Under the pieces are notes generated by a model. It was not told the origin of the DNA, searched no databases, and worked only from the letters and a program-made list of their open reading frames with translations. This document shows positions 1-11,059 of a DNA stretch of 64,000 bases, piece by piece. Every line of letters begins with the position of its first letter. The stretch's first letter is position 1. Made by a program: the position numbers and the translations under genes. Origin of the DNA: Macrotrachela quadricornifera (Eukaryota; Rotifera; Eurotatoria; Philodinida; Philodinidae); NCBI GenBank assembly GCA_022393335.1, contig JAJEKB010020262.1, forward strand, positions 9,745 to 73,744, read 5' to 3'.

Positions 1-878
1 AGTTCTGAATAATCTGTAAATGTATTATTCCAGTCATTAATTATGTTTAGTTGTTTCGTAGGTAAATAATTTAGTTCAGAGATTCTTAATACATGATTAT
101 TTCCGATCTGAGTTAACAATTCATTAGTTATGGATAATAAATCATCGATTGTTTCTCTGTCAAATAATTCACCAGCATAGTTTAGAATGAATGTGACACA
201 TTGATTCTCGACTGTTTCATATGCCATAACTACTAGGGGATAATCAAATTTTTGAATACTATATTTCTCTTCAAAGTCAAATGATCTCCCGTGTCGATCG
301 AGTTGATTCTCTAAAGATGGATAATTTTCATAAGCGAAGAGACAATCAAATAAAGTGTGCTTCGTTTTTCCTTTTATGAGTAAAGATAAATCGACATTGC
401 TTCGACTGATCATCTCATTCATCTTATCTTGAATAGTTGTTATGGCATCAATAATCAAGCTGTCGATATTGTGATTCATAATAAATGGGTAGGTACCAAT
501 GCTGGACAAAATTACTCCAATAACTGTCTGCTTACTATTACCATAAACGTTTAATACTTTATGCCAAACAAATTGTAAAATCGAACTCAAAGTTAATCCA
601 TTTTCGCGACATGTTTTTTTCAGATTTCTATAAAGATTATCAGTTATTAATAGTGTTTTTGCTTTTTGTTCTTTCACATGATCATATTGATTGAGTACAA
701 TCTTATTCTTATTCTCTTGCTTCAATAAACCTGTAAAATCGCATCTTTCTTCAATTTTGTTTATCTCATTTTTCCAATAATGAATGTTGTTTTGGGAACA
801 CATTTGCAGAAATGTGCTCGATTGTGAAAATAAATAACGTTTCGAAACGAGTCGCTTGATTGTGTTTTGATAAGTTGT
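1..878 (-). pseudogene. NRPS condensation domain, C-terminal half (runs off the window)
   Basis: An open frame on the minus strand reads from 878 to the left edge. It resembles the second half of an NRPS condensation domain. Visible blocks are LSSILQFVWHKVLNVYGNSK, DAITTIQDKMNEMISRSNVD, LFDCLFAYENYP and a final linker ending IINDWNNTF, which in the family leads into an adenylation domain (off the window). In an NRPS this domain joins two aminoacyl units held on carrier proteins. The catalytic HHxxxDG motif lies in the first half, which is absent: a stop in this frame sits at 879-881. About 15 residues that normally follow the 'QTVIG' block (a conserved SGR-type stretch) also look deleted. No start codon can be assigned, so this is probably a fragment or one exon. 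Bdelloids are known to carry horizontally acquired NRPS genes. Domain call strong; function of this copy doubtful. Confidence 0.8.
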
Positions 879-881
879 CTA

Positions 882-1794
882 AAAGTGACATCGAAGTTTA
901 AATGATACAACTAGCATTCAAAACTATTCCTTTTGACAAATATTAATAGATCATCAGGGTAGTGATTACGGACAATTTAGACAAAAGAAGTAGTTACCTA
1001 TCTTCAGCGTAATGAAATTCCAATTCAATCAAAAACGCAAGGGTAGATTATTCAAAGTATGAAATACTTAAGGGTATCGAAACGTAGTGAGAGTGGTACC
1101 TTTTTTGCTTAGAGAAAGCTCGAACAAATTTTCTTTTTTTAATAAAAAGATAGAGCGTCTTTTGCTCTATTTTTCTATGCTATTTGATCACTATTCATAT
1201 GACATCATAGTAATAAAATTTTGATCAACACTATTTTTGTTGACACCTAGCTGATTATTTCAGATCTTAACGGATGAAGCACTTGAATTTTATTCTGTCA
1301 TTTTATCGTCGTTCAACAAGTTATATTAAATAATCAAAATATACCACAAGATTCAGGATGAAAAGCTGCACAATTTATAAAGGACTACTTATTTTATGAT
1401 TGCACTCTTTTGTTTTCAGAACCAGGAAAACTCTGAGCGGCAAAGTGTCGACGTTGTGAAAATAGGATCTTTTTTTGGTAAAAGCCGTATTCGTTTTTTC
1501 CTATATCATCTTCTTATAGGTGTTCTTTGGAAATTGTAGAGCTTTTCAAGCTACATCCTGTAGTATATTTTGTTTTTCTAAGAAACCTATCAAATAATAA
1601 GAAGATGACACGAGAAAAAAGGAATACAACTTTTACCAAAAACAAGGTGCGGTTTTCGCAACGTCGAAATTTTGTCGCTCAGAGTTTTCCTCATTTTAAA
1701 AAAAAAAGTGCAACTACAAAACAAGCAAGTTTTTATAAATTGTGGAGCTTTTCATGCTGCATCTTGGAGTAGCTACCTAATTCGAGTCAGAGAT
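882..1794. other. Intergenic, AT-rich; one short dispersed repeat
   Basis: I see no gene here. A stretch at about 1145-1200 (inverted GCTCTAT flanks, then ATGCTATTTGATCA) recurs in inverted orientation at about 41497-41550, so it is a short dispersed repeat. The short ORFs show no recognisable protein. Confidence 0.4.
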
Positions 1795-2365
1795 GTCCAT
1801 CGCGCCGCTGACGCGCCGCGGCCGCGACCGCGGTTGGCGGCGCGGCAGCGTCGCGGCACATCGCTCATAATGGCGCCGCGGCAGTGGCGCGGCAGAAGCT
1901 TTTCATGTTTTTAGCCACCGCGGCAGTGACGCGGCTCGATTTTTTTGCAGAAGTTTTATCTGTAATTCTAAAAAATATCCAGGCTCAGACCTGAAATTAA
2001 ACTCCAAAAAGTGGCATTTTTTCTTCATGTAGTGACAGTAGTAGTGCTGTAACCTTTTCTTCAAATATTGCTGCGACAGCGGCAACGTTTTTAGTATGTC
2101 GATGTGCAGAAGCACCGTGACAACATGTATTTTATATAATACCGCAGCGTGGCAGCTTACGATTTTATACCACAGCGGCGCGGCTGCGGCGCGGCACCTT
2201 TTGATTTTATACCGTAGCGGCGCGGCACCTTTTGATTTTATACCATAGCGGCGCGGCTGCGGCGCGGCACTTTTTGATTTTATACCATAGCAGCGCGGCA
2301 GCGCCGCGGCCTCAGCAGCTGTAAAAGACCGCGGCGCGGCAGCGGCAGATTTTCAGCCGCGATGG
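1795..2365. repeat. GC-rich (GCGGCGCGGC) degenerate minisatellite
   Basis: This stretch is far richer in GC than its surroundings. It is built from GCGGCGCGGC and CCGCGGC blocks. From about 2160 to 2310 a unit of roughly 32-43 bp repeats: GATTTTATACC, then a GCGGCGCGGC block, then ACCTTTT, four times with variable length. No coding frame is convincing. Confidence 0.7.
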
Positions 2366-2415
2366 ACATCTCTGATTCGAGTTCGAATATAAATGAAATT
2401 TTCGAATATTCTTAT

Positions 2416-2611
2416 TCCCTAGACTGAAAGGCTAGGGTCTGCAGAACGTAAATTCACCTGTGTCTGTCTGTCTGTCTGTCCGTAACGCCACATAGTACAA
2501 ATGACCATTTAACAAGTATGGTTCAAATGTCCATAGTAACTGTCGTACAAATAATTAAAATTATAACAGCTATGGCTAAAGTACTCACAGTTACTATAAT
2601 GTAAAAGCCTA
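2416..2611 (+). mobile_element. 5' end of a rolling-circle (Helentron-like) element, copy A
   Basis: Starts TCCCTAGACTGAAAGGCTAG followed by a GTCTGTCTGT run and 'CCGTAACGC', the 5' signature shared with copies at 3451, 5748 and 28928. Downstream comes the family's 'ATGACCATTTAA..ACTATGG' internal repeat. The copy is interrupted at 2612 by a Tc1 transposon. Similar sequence resumes at 3373, but no clean 3' end is seen before the next copy starts at 3451. Confidence 0.6.
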
Positions 2612-3372
2612 TACAGGGCTTTCCAAAATTATAGACCCCTCTATGTCTTGTTGAAGAAAATTTCTTTTGTATTTCCAGGGAACATCTATTTGTTCAGTAT
2701 GCATGTTCGTTAGATAGATGATTACATGTACTATATAAACACACGCTATATCTCGTAAATTAAAAGTTTCTCGACGTTGTATTCGTTCAACTATCCGTAA
2801 ATTTGATGAATTTCATACAGTGGCCACAAAATCTGGTGCTGGTGGTCCACAAAAAACAACTGATCGTGAACGAAGATTGATTAAACTTCAACAACTTCGA
2901 GATGATACATATTCATTAAATGATCTCATACGATATGCTTTTACGGATTTGAAATTATCTATTAGTCAAGCAACAATTAGTCGTATTTTACAAGATTATA
3001 ACATGATATCATTTATTGCACCCAAAAAACCTCGTATAACTCATGTACAACAACGTAATCGAATTCGTTGGTGCCATAAACATTTGGATTGGTCGGTAGA
3101 AGATTGGTCGAACGTAATTTTTTCGGATGAAAGTAATTATGAAATACTTAATCGACAGAATCGAATCTATATTCGTCGATACCGACATGATCCAGGTCGA
3201 TTTCATCGTTCACAACAGCGGGTTCATAAAGGTGGTGGGATATGTTTATATAGTACATGTAATCATCTATCTAACGAACATGCATACTGAACAAATAGAT
3301 GTTCCCTGGAAATACAAAAGAAATTTTCTTCAACAAGACATAGAGGGGTCTATAATTTTGGAAAGCCCTGTA
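2612..3372 (+). mobile_element. Tc1/mariner element with 130-bp perfect terminal inverted repeats
   Basis: Left (2612-2741) and right (3243-3372) ends are reverse complements over about 130 bp with no mismatch that I could find. They begin TACAGGGCTTTCCAAAATTA and sit on a TA target, as Tc1/mariner elements do. The transposase between them lacks its C-terminal half because the right repeat starts inside the coding region. The element is therefore an internal-deletion or fold-back derivative that cannot encode an active enzyme. Identical ends suggest recent mobilisation in trans or recent duplication. Confidence 0.9.
2739..3290 (+). pseudogene. Tc1-type transposase, truncated
   Basis: The open frame runs from 2739 (a stop, TAA, sits at 2736-2738). 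It shows a Tc1 helix-turn-helix pair (AISRKLKVSRRCIRSTIRKF, then GAGGPQKTTDRERRLI) and the start of the DDE domain: IRWCHKHLDWSVEDW, then VIFSDESNYE, where the first catalytic aspartate lies in SDES. The frame continues into RVHKGGG, where full-length transposases read on to the second D and the D/E. Here it enters the right inverted repeat and stops at 3290. No ATG is placed well; the first Val in the block is a GTG at 2820. About 180 of the usual ~340 residues remain. Confidence 0.85.
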
Positions 3373-3450
3373 GTATTAATGGTACAGATGACCAAATAAT
3401 AAGTGTAGTCTAGATGTCTGTGATAATTGTAGGTAACAAATAATAAGTAT

Positions 3451-5747
3451 TCCATAGACTGAAAGGATAGAGTCTAGAAAGCGAGATTCATCTGTGTCTG
3501 CCTGTCTGTTCGCCTGTCCGTAACGCGGGCAAAACGACTATTTAATAGCTATGATTAAAATGATCTTGATAACTATGGTGCAAACGATCATTTAATAACT
3601 ATGGTACAAATGACCATTTAACAACTATGCTAGAAATGATCAATTAATAGCTATTGTACACAGGACCATTTGAAACTATAGTTCGAATACAGTTCAAATA
3701 AACAGGGAGACGACTATAACCATTATCTAAGCACTATGATTTAAACTAATCGACCAGTATTGATTAAAAATGACAATCCTTGGTTAATTATTTATTTTGA
3801 TTAGATTCTTGTTCAATGTTGCATTATCAACAAAGTGCTTTATCAATAAATTAGAATTTTATAGGTGAATGTAAATATAAAATTATAGTAAATAAAAATC
3901 ATATTCTGTTAATAATGTGATCAATTTTTTTTCGAACAGAAGCAGCGCTTCAATAATATAATTATCAAAATTCGCATTGTTGTTTACAATATCATTGCAG
4001 TTCACAATAAAATATGAAAACGTTTTGTGTCAAAGAGAAGCAGCGAAACGGTCACTTATAAAACAGTTCATGATACTACATGTCAAAGATTTTCGTATTT
4101 AAGCAGTATTTTTCTCACGATTGGGCATCGATACTGATACGCATACAAAAAGCTTGTCAGCGTAGCCGTTTTATAGCTAAAATGTGGACTCACATATTTA
4201 TATAAGCTAGGAGCTGTGCCACTATTAATTTTTTCATAATGTTATTACTCTACATTGATAGATATATGTTTGCAGCAAAGCTTTAGAGTGAAAGAGAACG
4301 ATAATGAACCATAGGAATCAATCTTTATGTCGCGTATGCTGCAATAGGAAGGTGTTTCTGATGGAGGTATCTGTAATGGAGACCTGTCTATAATGGGAAC
4401 TTATTTTCACTGGGAGCTGGTCTGTAAGGGAGGTATCTATAAGCAGGGATGTCTGTAAGGGATAGCCCGTAAAACCTCGAGTTAAAACTTGAACTCACTA
4501 CTTTTCTCCGAAAAAATATAGCCACGTCTTATCACGTCTTGTTGCTAAAGACGTCTATCAATCTGTGACGGAGAGAAAGCGTTGCTCAGGACAGTTTGTA
4601 CTCAATCACCTTTGGGCTCGGTTGCTAGGGAACCGGGACTTTAACCTCGACTGTTAAGGATGCCTGTGAGAGCTGGGGTGGCGGGGAGCCGCAAAACTTC
4701 GACTTAAAACTTATACTCACATTTTTATATGTGAGTTCCACAAAATGCTCATAGAGAGGCAGTTTGAACTCAAACAAACAATCATTTGAAATTATTTAAA
4801 GAATAGGGTTTCCGTTTATCATAATTTAATATTCCAACTCACTTGTAAAATTCTAATTTATCGATAAAGCATCTAATACCCATTCCAAAAAAAAGGCGGG
4901 TAGGTATTTTTTGAATAACTTTTGATAGGAACAAGCTAGAGAGCTGCGGTTTTCACCGTTGGAAAGAGGCTTATCCAGCGCATCAATTAATATAAAATTG
5001 TTGAAATTTACTACATAAATAACTGGTGATTCATAGTTATCCTGAAAGAGTAGACTGTTGCTCTATCAAGACAACAAATCTCAAACTTTGAGGAGTGGAC
5101 TAAAATCCCCAGCTGACGAGCTGCAAAACTATATAAAAGGCTTGATTCAAAGCTTTATTGTTTTGGGAGTTCTAGGTATTATATTAGATAATTCTAGTCC
5201 ATTGTACCAGGAATTTCTGTAAAAAAACTCGGTTTTTTTCGGTTTTTCTTGTAAAACTCAGACTTGTTTTTAAGGTATTTCTTTGTTCAGCTACTGCCAA
5301 AAACTTCAAAATCTCAAGTTAAAAGTTATTGTCTCATATAATTCAATACATTTTCATCTGCTCTTTCCAACGGTGAAAACCGCAGCACTTTAGCTTGTTC
5401 CTATCAAAAGTTATTCAAAAAATACCCACCCGCCTTTTTTTTGGGATGGGCATTAGGTGTTGATATAGCATTGAATAATAAACTAATCAAAATAAATAGT
5501 TAAACAATGATCGATATTTTTATTCAATGATGTTGAATTAATTTAAACCATAATAACGCGATGATCTTTATGATCTACTTCGCGACCTTTGCAACTATAT
5601 TTGCCAGATGAACACTAGAGCCAAGTTATCCCGTTACGCGCAAGCAAACATATTGAATTTTCGTTCACATCTATGAACAATTATATCGACATCCCTATTG
5701 TGTCAGTCTAGGGCCAAGTGAATCGACAGTCGATGAACGCTACTTGT
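3451..5747 (+). mobile_element. Helentron-like rolling-circle element, copy B (non-autonomous)
   Basis: The 5' end is TCCATAGACTGAAAGG plus a CTGTCTGTTCGCC-type run. The 3' end reads CAGTCTAGGGCCAAGTGAAT, then the hairpin ATCGAC-A-GTCGAT, then GAACGCTACTTGT. CCCTAGACTG (5') and CAGTCTAGGG (3') form a short inverted repeat that is terminal at the 5' side and subterminal at the 3' side. A hairpin before the 3' end and insertion next to T are features described for Helitron2/Helentron elements; the class is inferred. The interior is AT-rich with no gene. It carries a fold-back insert at 4879-5463 and, relative to copy D, an extra block at about 4100-4735 that contains a diverged direct repeat (CCGTAAAACCTCGAG../CCGCAAAACTTCGAC..). 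Copy C begins at the next base. Confidence 0.7.
4879..5463. mobile_element. Fold-back / long-TIR MITE inside copy B
   Basis: The ends are inverted repeats of about 95 bp. The left one reads CCATTCCAAAAAAAAGGCGG.., GGTATTTTTTGAATAACTTT.. and on to the GGTTTTCACCGTTGGAAAGA block. The right one is its reverse complement with a few mismatches. No ORF lies between. The same family occurs at 5920-6510 and, truncated by the assembly gap, at 40920-41415. The insertion is clear from comparison with copies C and D, which lack it at this place. Confidence 0.75.
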
Positions 5748-5919
5748 TCCCTAGACTGAAAGGCTAGCGTCTAAAAACGAAATTCACCTGTATCTACCAG
5801 TCGGTCTGTCTGTCCGTCTGTCGGTAACGCGGTCAAAATGAACATGGTAAATATGGTTTAAATGACCACTTTATAAGTATGGCACAAATGGCCATTGGAA
5901 ACTATGGTTCGAATATACT

Positions 5920-6510
5920 GCCCATTTCAAAATAAAGGGCGGATGGGTATTTTTTGAATAACTTTTGATAGAAAAACGGTAGAGATTTGCGGATTTTACC
6001 GTTGGAAAGAGTGGATGAAAGCGCATCGAACCATATAAGAGAATGACTGTTAACTTGGACTTTTGAAACTTCTTGCAATAGTTGTATAAAAATATCCCGT
6101 AAAAACATGTCTGATTTTCCTAGAAAAAATCGAAAAATCTAGGAAAACTGAGTTTTTTTATAAAAATATCTGGCAAAATAGACTCGAATTGTCGGATATC
6201 GTACCGACAACTTCCAAAGCACTAAAGTTTTCAATCAAACTTTGCATACAGTTTTGTAGTTGGTCAGCTTCCGATTCTAATTCATTCCTCAAAGTTTAGG
6301 ATTTCTCTTATCTTCACAGAGCAACTGCCTGATCCTCCAAGGTGACCATAGGTCACTATTTATTTATAAAATAACTCTCGATAATTTTATATGAATTGAT
6401 GCGCCGGATCAGCCTCTATCCAACAGCGAAAACCGCAGCTCTCTATCTTGTTCCCATCAATAGTAATTCAAAAAATACCCACCCGCCTTTTATTTTAAAA
6501 TGGACAGTAG
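5920..6510. mobile_element. Fold-back / long-TIR MITE inside copy C
   Basis: Ends ACTGCCCATTTCAAAATAAAGG.. (left) and the reverse-complement version (right) are inverted repeats of about 100 bp with mismatches. They are related to the element at 4879-5463. Part of the interior (CTCAAAGTTTAGGATTT.., AGAGCAACTG) matches the other copy in inverted orientation. Confidence 0.7.
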
Positions 6511-6929
6511 TTCAGATAAATATGGAGAAGACTGTTACAATCACCTAATTACTATAATTTAAATTATTCGACCACTATTGATTAAAAATGACGATCATTG
6601 TTTAATTATTTCTTTTGATTGGATTGTCGTTCAATGCTGCATCAATAACTAGGTACTTTGTCAATAAATTAGAATTTCATAAGTAAGTGTGAACATAAAA
6701 TTATAATAAATAAAAATCATATTCTTTGAATAATGTGACCAAATTTTTTCGAATAGAAATAGCACTTAAATAGTATAATTATCAAAATTCGTATTGCTAT
6801 TTACAATGTCATTATAGTTCACGATAAAATATGAAAACGTTTTATGTAAAAGAATAGCAGCCAAACGGTCATATACATAACAATTAATAATATCGGATGC
6901 AAAGGGTTTTTGTATTTGAGCATTCGATG

Positions 6930-8095
6930 GGCATCGGAGAACTAATCAAAACGTTTTTTGAGGGCTCGGGCAAAGGTTAGAAAGAAAAAATTTCGGCATA
7001 TGCACGGCTGTATATCGAGTCCTCGATGCCTATCGAACATATATTCAGAGTAGGAGGAGAATTAGATTCGAACATATGTACTTACAATTATGAACCCTAT
7101 ATCGACGAGTTGATTTAAACATATCTTGATCTTCTAACTATAGAAACATATTTTATCAATATATCCACTACGCGAGATTTCTTTTCTTTTTTTTCTTTAT
7201 GTTTCGAGTCTTGCTTTTCATGAATATAACTTCTTTCTTATATTCTCATTTAGTCAGACGACAATCATTATTTTCTAGAATATTTTTTGCAACTCAACAT
7301 TTTATAATTTAACATTAACAAAATATTGTGGAACTGTTTTGAGAAAGAGACATGAAGAGTAGATGTTCATACGATAATGGTAAGATTTGATCAATGACAA
7401 AAAATTAAAATTAGTTAATATAGATCTGTCTATAATCAATAATTATAGAACTCGCTGAGAACAATCTTTTTCTGGAAACCGTATAATATTATCTTTCTTT
7501 GGACTGATCAATCATTGATAATAGCGAATATTAATTGACTTCCAAGCTATTGATATCTCAAATGGAAGCGAATTCTAAGGTCGTAATGTAAAAAAGTTTA
7601 AAGATTTTCACTTTATTTGATTAGGCTTCTTTTCTATGTAGCTTAAAATTTATGAGAGAATCAAGTGCAGATCTGACTTTGAGATTATCAGCGATCGTAT
7701 CGAAGCCTCAAAGATTTTCCTAACGACATCTTTATAACTGATCTTTGACAATTTTACTAAGCTTCTGTTGCACACAAAGAAACGAGTGATCGAATAGTGC
7801 ACTTAGATGTGTTTCTTTCACCGAGTACTCGCTATTTTGATAGAATCGGAGCGCTCGATAAAAAGCCACATGAGTGAAAACAAGGAAGAACTTTTCAGTT
7901 CTTTCAGAATATTTTCACGCTTGCTGAAATTCGAGCGCTCATAGAAAATCGACTGGTCGAATAGCCAAGATCGAGGGTATCGGAAGTGTAGATGAGCAAT
8001 GATTAGATTTATCGATGGGTACACATTATAACAGAACCGAAAAAATTTGATTGAAATGATTCTCGAGCACTCACCGTGCCCATCGAAGGCCTTTT
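6930..8095. mobile_element. Unclassified insert with short inverted ends inside copy C
   Basis: Compared with copy D, copy C has about 1.2 kb extra here. The edges share an imperfect inverted repeat (CATTCGATGGGCATCGGAGA on the left; reverse complement CCTTCGATGGGCACGGTGAG on the right). Copy B has a shorter insert at the matching place with a similar GGGCATCG edge. No protein was recognised inside. Confidence 0.4.
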
Positions 8096-8540
8096 TAGAT
8101 CTACTTAGGTATGAAAAATGCTTTTAGAAAGGCAGTTTAAACTCAAACGAAGAATCATATGAAATTATTTAAAGAATATGATTTCTAATTTTCATATTTT
8201 GATATCCAAACTCACTTGTAAAATTCTAAATTATTGAGAAAGCATCTAGTTATTCATACAACATTGAATAACAATCCAGTTAAAATAAATAATAAAACAA
8301 TGATGGTCATTTTTAACCAGTACCGGTGGATTAATTTAAATTATAATGACGCAGTGATCTTTATGATATTCTGTGCAATTGTTGCAACTATAGTTACTAG
8401 ATCAGCACTATAACCAAGTTATTCTGTTACACGTAACCAAACATATTGAATCCCTGTTCACGTCTATGAGCAATTATATCGATATCCCTGTTGTGTCAGT
8501 CTAGGGCCAAGTGAATCGACAGTAGATGAACGTTACTTGT

Positions 8541-8867
8541 GCTATAATGCGTCTCGAACACCATGATGTTTTACTAAGACAATAGTGAAGAAACAGGGAA
8601 ATGGGGAGGGTCTAGAGTAATGACGCATTGGGCCGTCGATATTGCCACTATTGTCCACATGAAACATGCAGTTGTTCGGGCCGTTTTAAGGTTATCATAA
8701 ATATCCTATAATGCGCCTCGAACACCATGATGTTGTACCAAGACAATAGTGGAGAAACAGAGGAATGCGGAGATGAATTGAGAAATGGTTCATTAGACCG
8801 TCAATATTGCTGCTTCTGTAAAGATGAAACAAAGGGTGGTTCGGACTGTTTATAGCTTATGATAGAT
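8541..8867. repeat. Tandem pair of ~163-bp repeats between two rolling-circle 3' ends
   Basis: Two diverged direct repeats: one starts GCTATAATGCGTCTCGAACA (8541) and one starts CCTATAATGCGCCTCGAACA (about 8706). Each has ACAATAGTG(A/G)AGAAACAG at the same offset. The pair fills exactly the space between the 3' end of copy C (8540) and a 3' end in reverse orientation (8868). Confidence 0.75.
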
Positions 8868-9020
8868 ACAAGTAACGTTCGTCGTTTCGACTCACTTAGC
8901 CCTCGACTGTGGAGGGCAGAAGTATTTTTTTCGTAAGTACCAATGCGAGTGGAATTGATCTAGACTCTTTATACAGAGAAGTAACGCTCGTTGCTACCAC
9001 TCGTTTGACTCTCGACCGTA
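8868..9020 (-). mobile_element. Two reversed rolling-circle 3' ends
   Basis: ACAAGTAACGTTCGTCG followed by CCCTCGACTG (8868-8910) and AAGTAACGCTCGTTG followed by CTCTCGACCG (8979-9018) are reverse complements of the 3' end seen at 10398 (CAGTCGAGGGCC ... GAGCGTTACTTGT). Both are fragments of minus-strand copies. No 5' partner was found. Confidence 0.55.
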
Positions 9021-9035
9021 TGAGCAAGTGTTTAT

Positions 9036-10398
9036 TCCCTCAACTGAAAGGAGGGTCATATGAAAAAAAATAGTTTGTATGTGTGTGTGTGTATGTATGT
9101 TTGCGTCAGGGTCAAAAGAACATCGAGGTCAAAAAAAAACATAGTCTTAAAAAAAGCTTTAAAGGTTAACTAAAAATAAACGTTTGACCAAAAGGTTTTG
9201 GGACAGGTATGATACTTGATCAACAGCATTGCTTATTGTTGTGGTATCAGCATTGTTCAGTTGATGTTAGAGATTGGTGAGGTTTCGTATTATTCTTAAA
9301 AAAAGGCGTTTTTTCACGAATCGATGATTTCGCCGTGGTGAGTGATGAGCAGTATTGCTTATTATGACGGTATCTGGATCGATCAATGTGACGTTAGGAA
9401 TTGGTGAGGTTCAGTATTTTTCATCAAAAATAGGTGTTTTTTCACAAAATGATGAGTTCACGGTTGTGATTGATAGTCAGGATTTGTTGTTGTTGTTAAG
9501 TAATCCAAATTGCTCAATGAGTGTTTATCGCAGTACTGAGTTTCCTCGAAGGATTTATGATTTAACCCTTTGAGGACTGTTGACATCATATGTCGCCACT
9601 TTTTTTTAGTATAGAAAAACTGTTTTGTTCATATTAAACTGTTAGATCGTCAAGTACACACAGGTCATATAGTTGACGTCATCTAGCATCTCAAATTTGT
9701 TACACTATTCTGCTAACTTTGTTGTTTACCCAGGATGTGATGCACATTTTATTAAAATAATTGATCTCGATCTGTGCAGTTTATCATCGAAGAATGTTCT
9801 TACGTTTTGCGTTCGACTGAAGGGCACGTCGTATGAAAAAGATTAAATGCGTTCAAGTGTTTGTTTGCATAAAGTCAAAGAAACATGCATAACTTCGAAA
9901 ATTGTTTTTTGCTCGAAATGATCGCGTGTGCTTGAAGCAAATGGTAGCGCGAGCCGAGGTACATGAGGCGGGATAGACACCTTTCAAAATTCCAAAATGA
10001 TTTGTTTTACTGAAACAGCCAGCATGTGAAATATAAGTGACATTTTACACATGTTTCTTCGGTACTGCTACGAAAATGGTAAAAGAGAGAACGACGCGCT
10101 ACGAAATTTTACCCGCATTATACACACCGCCAAGCAGTCGGTAGTGGCGGACCGTAGGGTCGCGCTAACGACTGACTATGAACTATCCCTTATGCGCCAC
10201 TTTAGTAAATTAAAAAAGAAATTCGAAAGTCCGGTCTTTTTACAAAATGGTCGTTTATGACACTATTATAAAGTTCTTTTATATACGAGTATTTGTTCAG
10301 CGATAGATCTGGAAACAGAATTCAAGAAGATATAATACATGATGATTAGATAGGATTCAGTCGAGGGCCAAGCGAGTCACTGCGACGAGCGTTACTTG
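9036..10398 (+). mobile_element. Helentron-like element, second subfamily, copy E
   Basis: The 5' end is TTCCCTCAACTGAAAGGAGG, followed by a TGTGTGTGTATGTATG run and 'CAGGGTCAAAAGAACATCGA'. The 3' end is CAGTCGAGGGCCAAGCGAGT, then GAGCGTTACTTGT. The terminal/subterminal inverted repeat is CCCTCaACTG/CAGTcGAGGG with one mismatch. No transposase. Frames at 9355-9573 and 10051-10260 have no recognisable protein. A second 5'-like stretch at about 9810 (GCGTTCGACTGAAGGGCACG) suggests a nested or composite copy. Confidence 0.6.
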
Positions 10399-10983
10399 TT
10401 TTTTTTTATAAAAAACAACTTTGAATGATGATGAATAGACAACCTATAAAAAAATTCACTCACTTTGTTTTGTTGTTTTTTTAATAGAATATTTTATTCG
10501 TTACATCAAAAATAAATATTATCATTTTTTTTAACCATAACATTTGTCTAAGTATGACGTTTGTGAAAGAAGAAAGCAAAAACAATGTCTGAATAAATGT
10601 GAGAGAGGGAGTCATACATCATACTTTCTTTTGCGCAGCGTGATATAGAACAGAAAAGAAAGACGAATTGTCATCGGTGTCCATTTAATGTATCACCTAC
10701 GAAAAAGAATCATGCAGCAGACATGCTATAGATAACAAAAAAATGTTAATTCTCATATATGAGTCGCGTTGTTCGTGTGTGTGTAATAACAATGTCTACA
10801 TTGGGGGTGAGGCCGAGGGTGTGAGTATAACAAATAACTATCACTATCCGGATTTCGATCTGAGTTAGAGAGATCTTTCATCAGGTGGTGTAAAGTTTCT
10901 GCATATCTTCGTTCAATTCAATATCATAGCTATCTTGAGGGTGTATAGATGAGTTTAAAAATGAGATAGATAATTTTCAAAGC
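10399..10983. other. Intergenic; possible last exon of a minus-strand gene
   Basis: Mostly AT-rich sequence with no clear gene. On the minus strand at about 10890-10960 a short open stretch ends DSYDIELNEDMQKLYTT then a stop. It looks coding-like (acidic, no low complexity), but I found no exon to join it to, so it is not called as a gene. Confidence 0.25.
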
Positions 10984-11032
10984 AATCCTACGACATGTTT
11001 CGTCCTTGCTAAAGGGACTCGACAGGTATTTT
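10984..11032 (-). ncRNA. Hammerhead ribozyme remnant
   Basis: Read on the minus strand: CTGTCGA, stem II GTCC / loop CTTTAGCAA / GGAC, GAAAC, short stem III and GTC. Position 6 of the CUGANGA core (A) is U here, and stem I is imperfect. It is probably inactive. Same family as the motif at 57418. Confidence 0.6.
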
Positions 11033-11059
11033 CAGAAAAATATCGTAACTATATTCTCC

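Larger units (their letters stand above)
5748..8540 (+). mobile_element. Helentron-like rolling-circle element, copy C, head-to-tail with copy B
   Basis: The 5' end TCCCTAGACTGAAAGGCTAG starts directly after the ACTTGT 3' end of copy B. The 3' end at 8540 has the same CAGTCTAGGG subterminal repeat and GAACGTTACTTGT end. AT-rich segments (about 6530-6930 and 8125-8540) align with copies B and D along their length. Nested inserts are a fold-back element (5920-6510) and a second element (about 6930-8095). No coding region. Confidence 0.7.
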
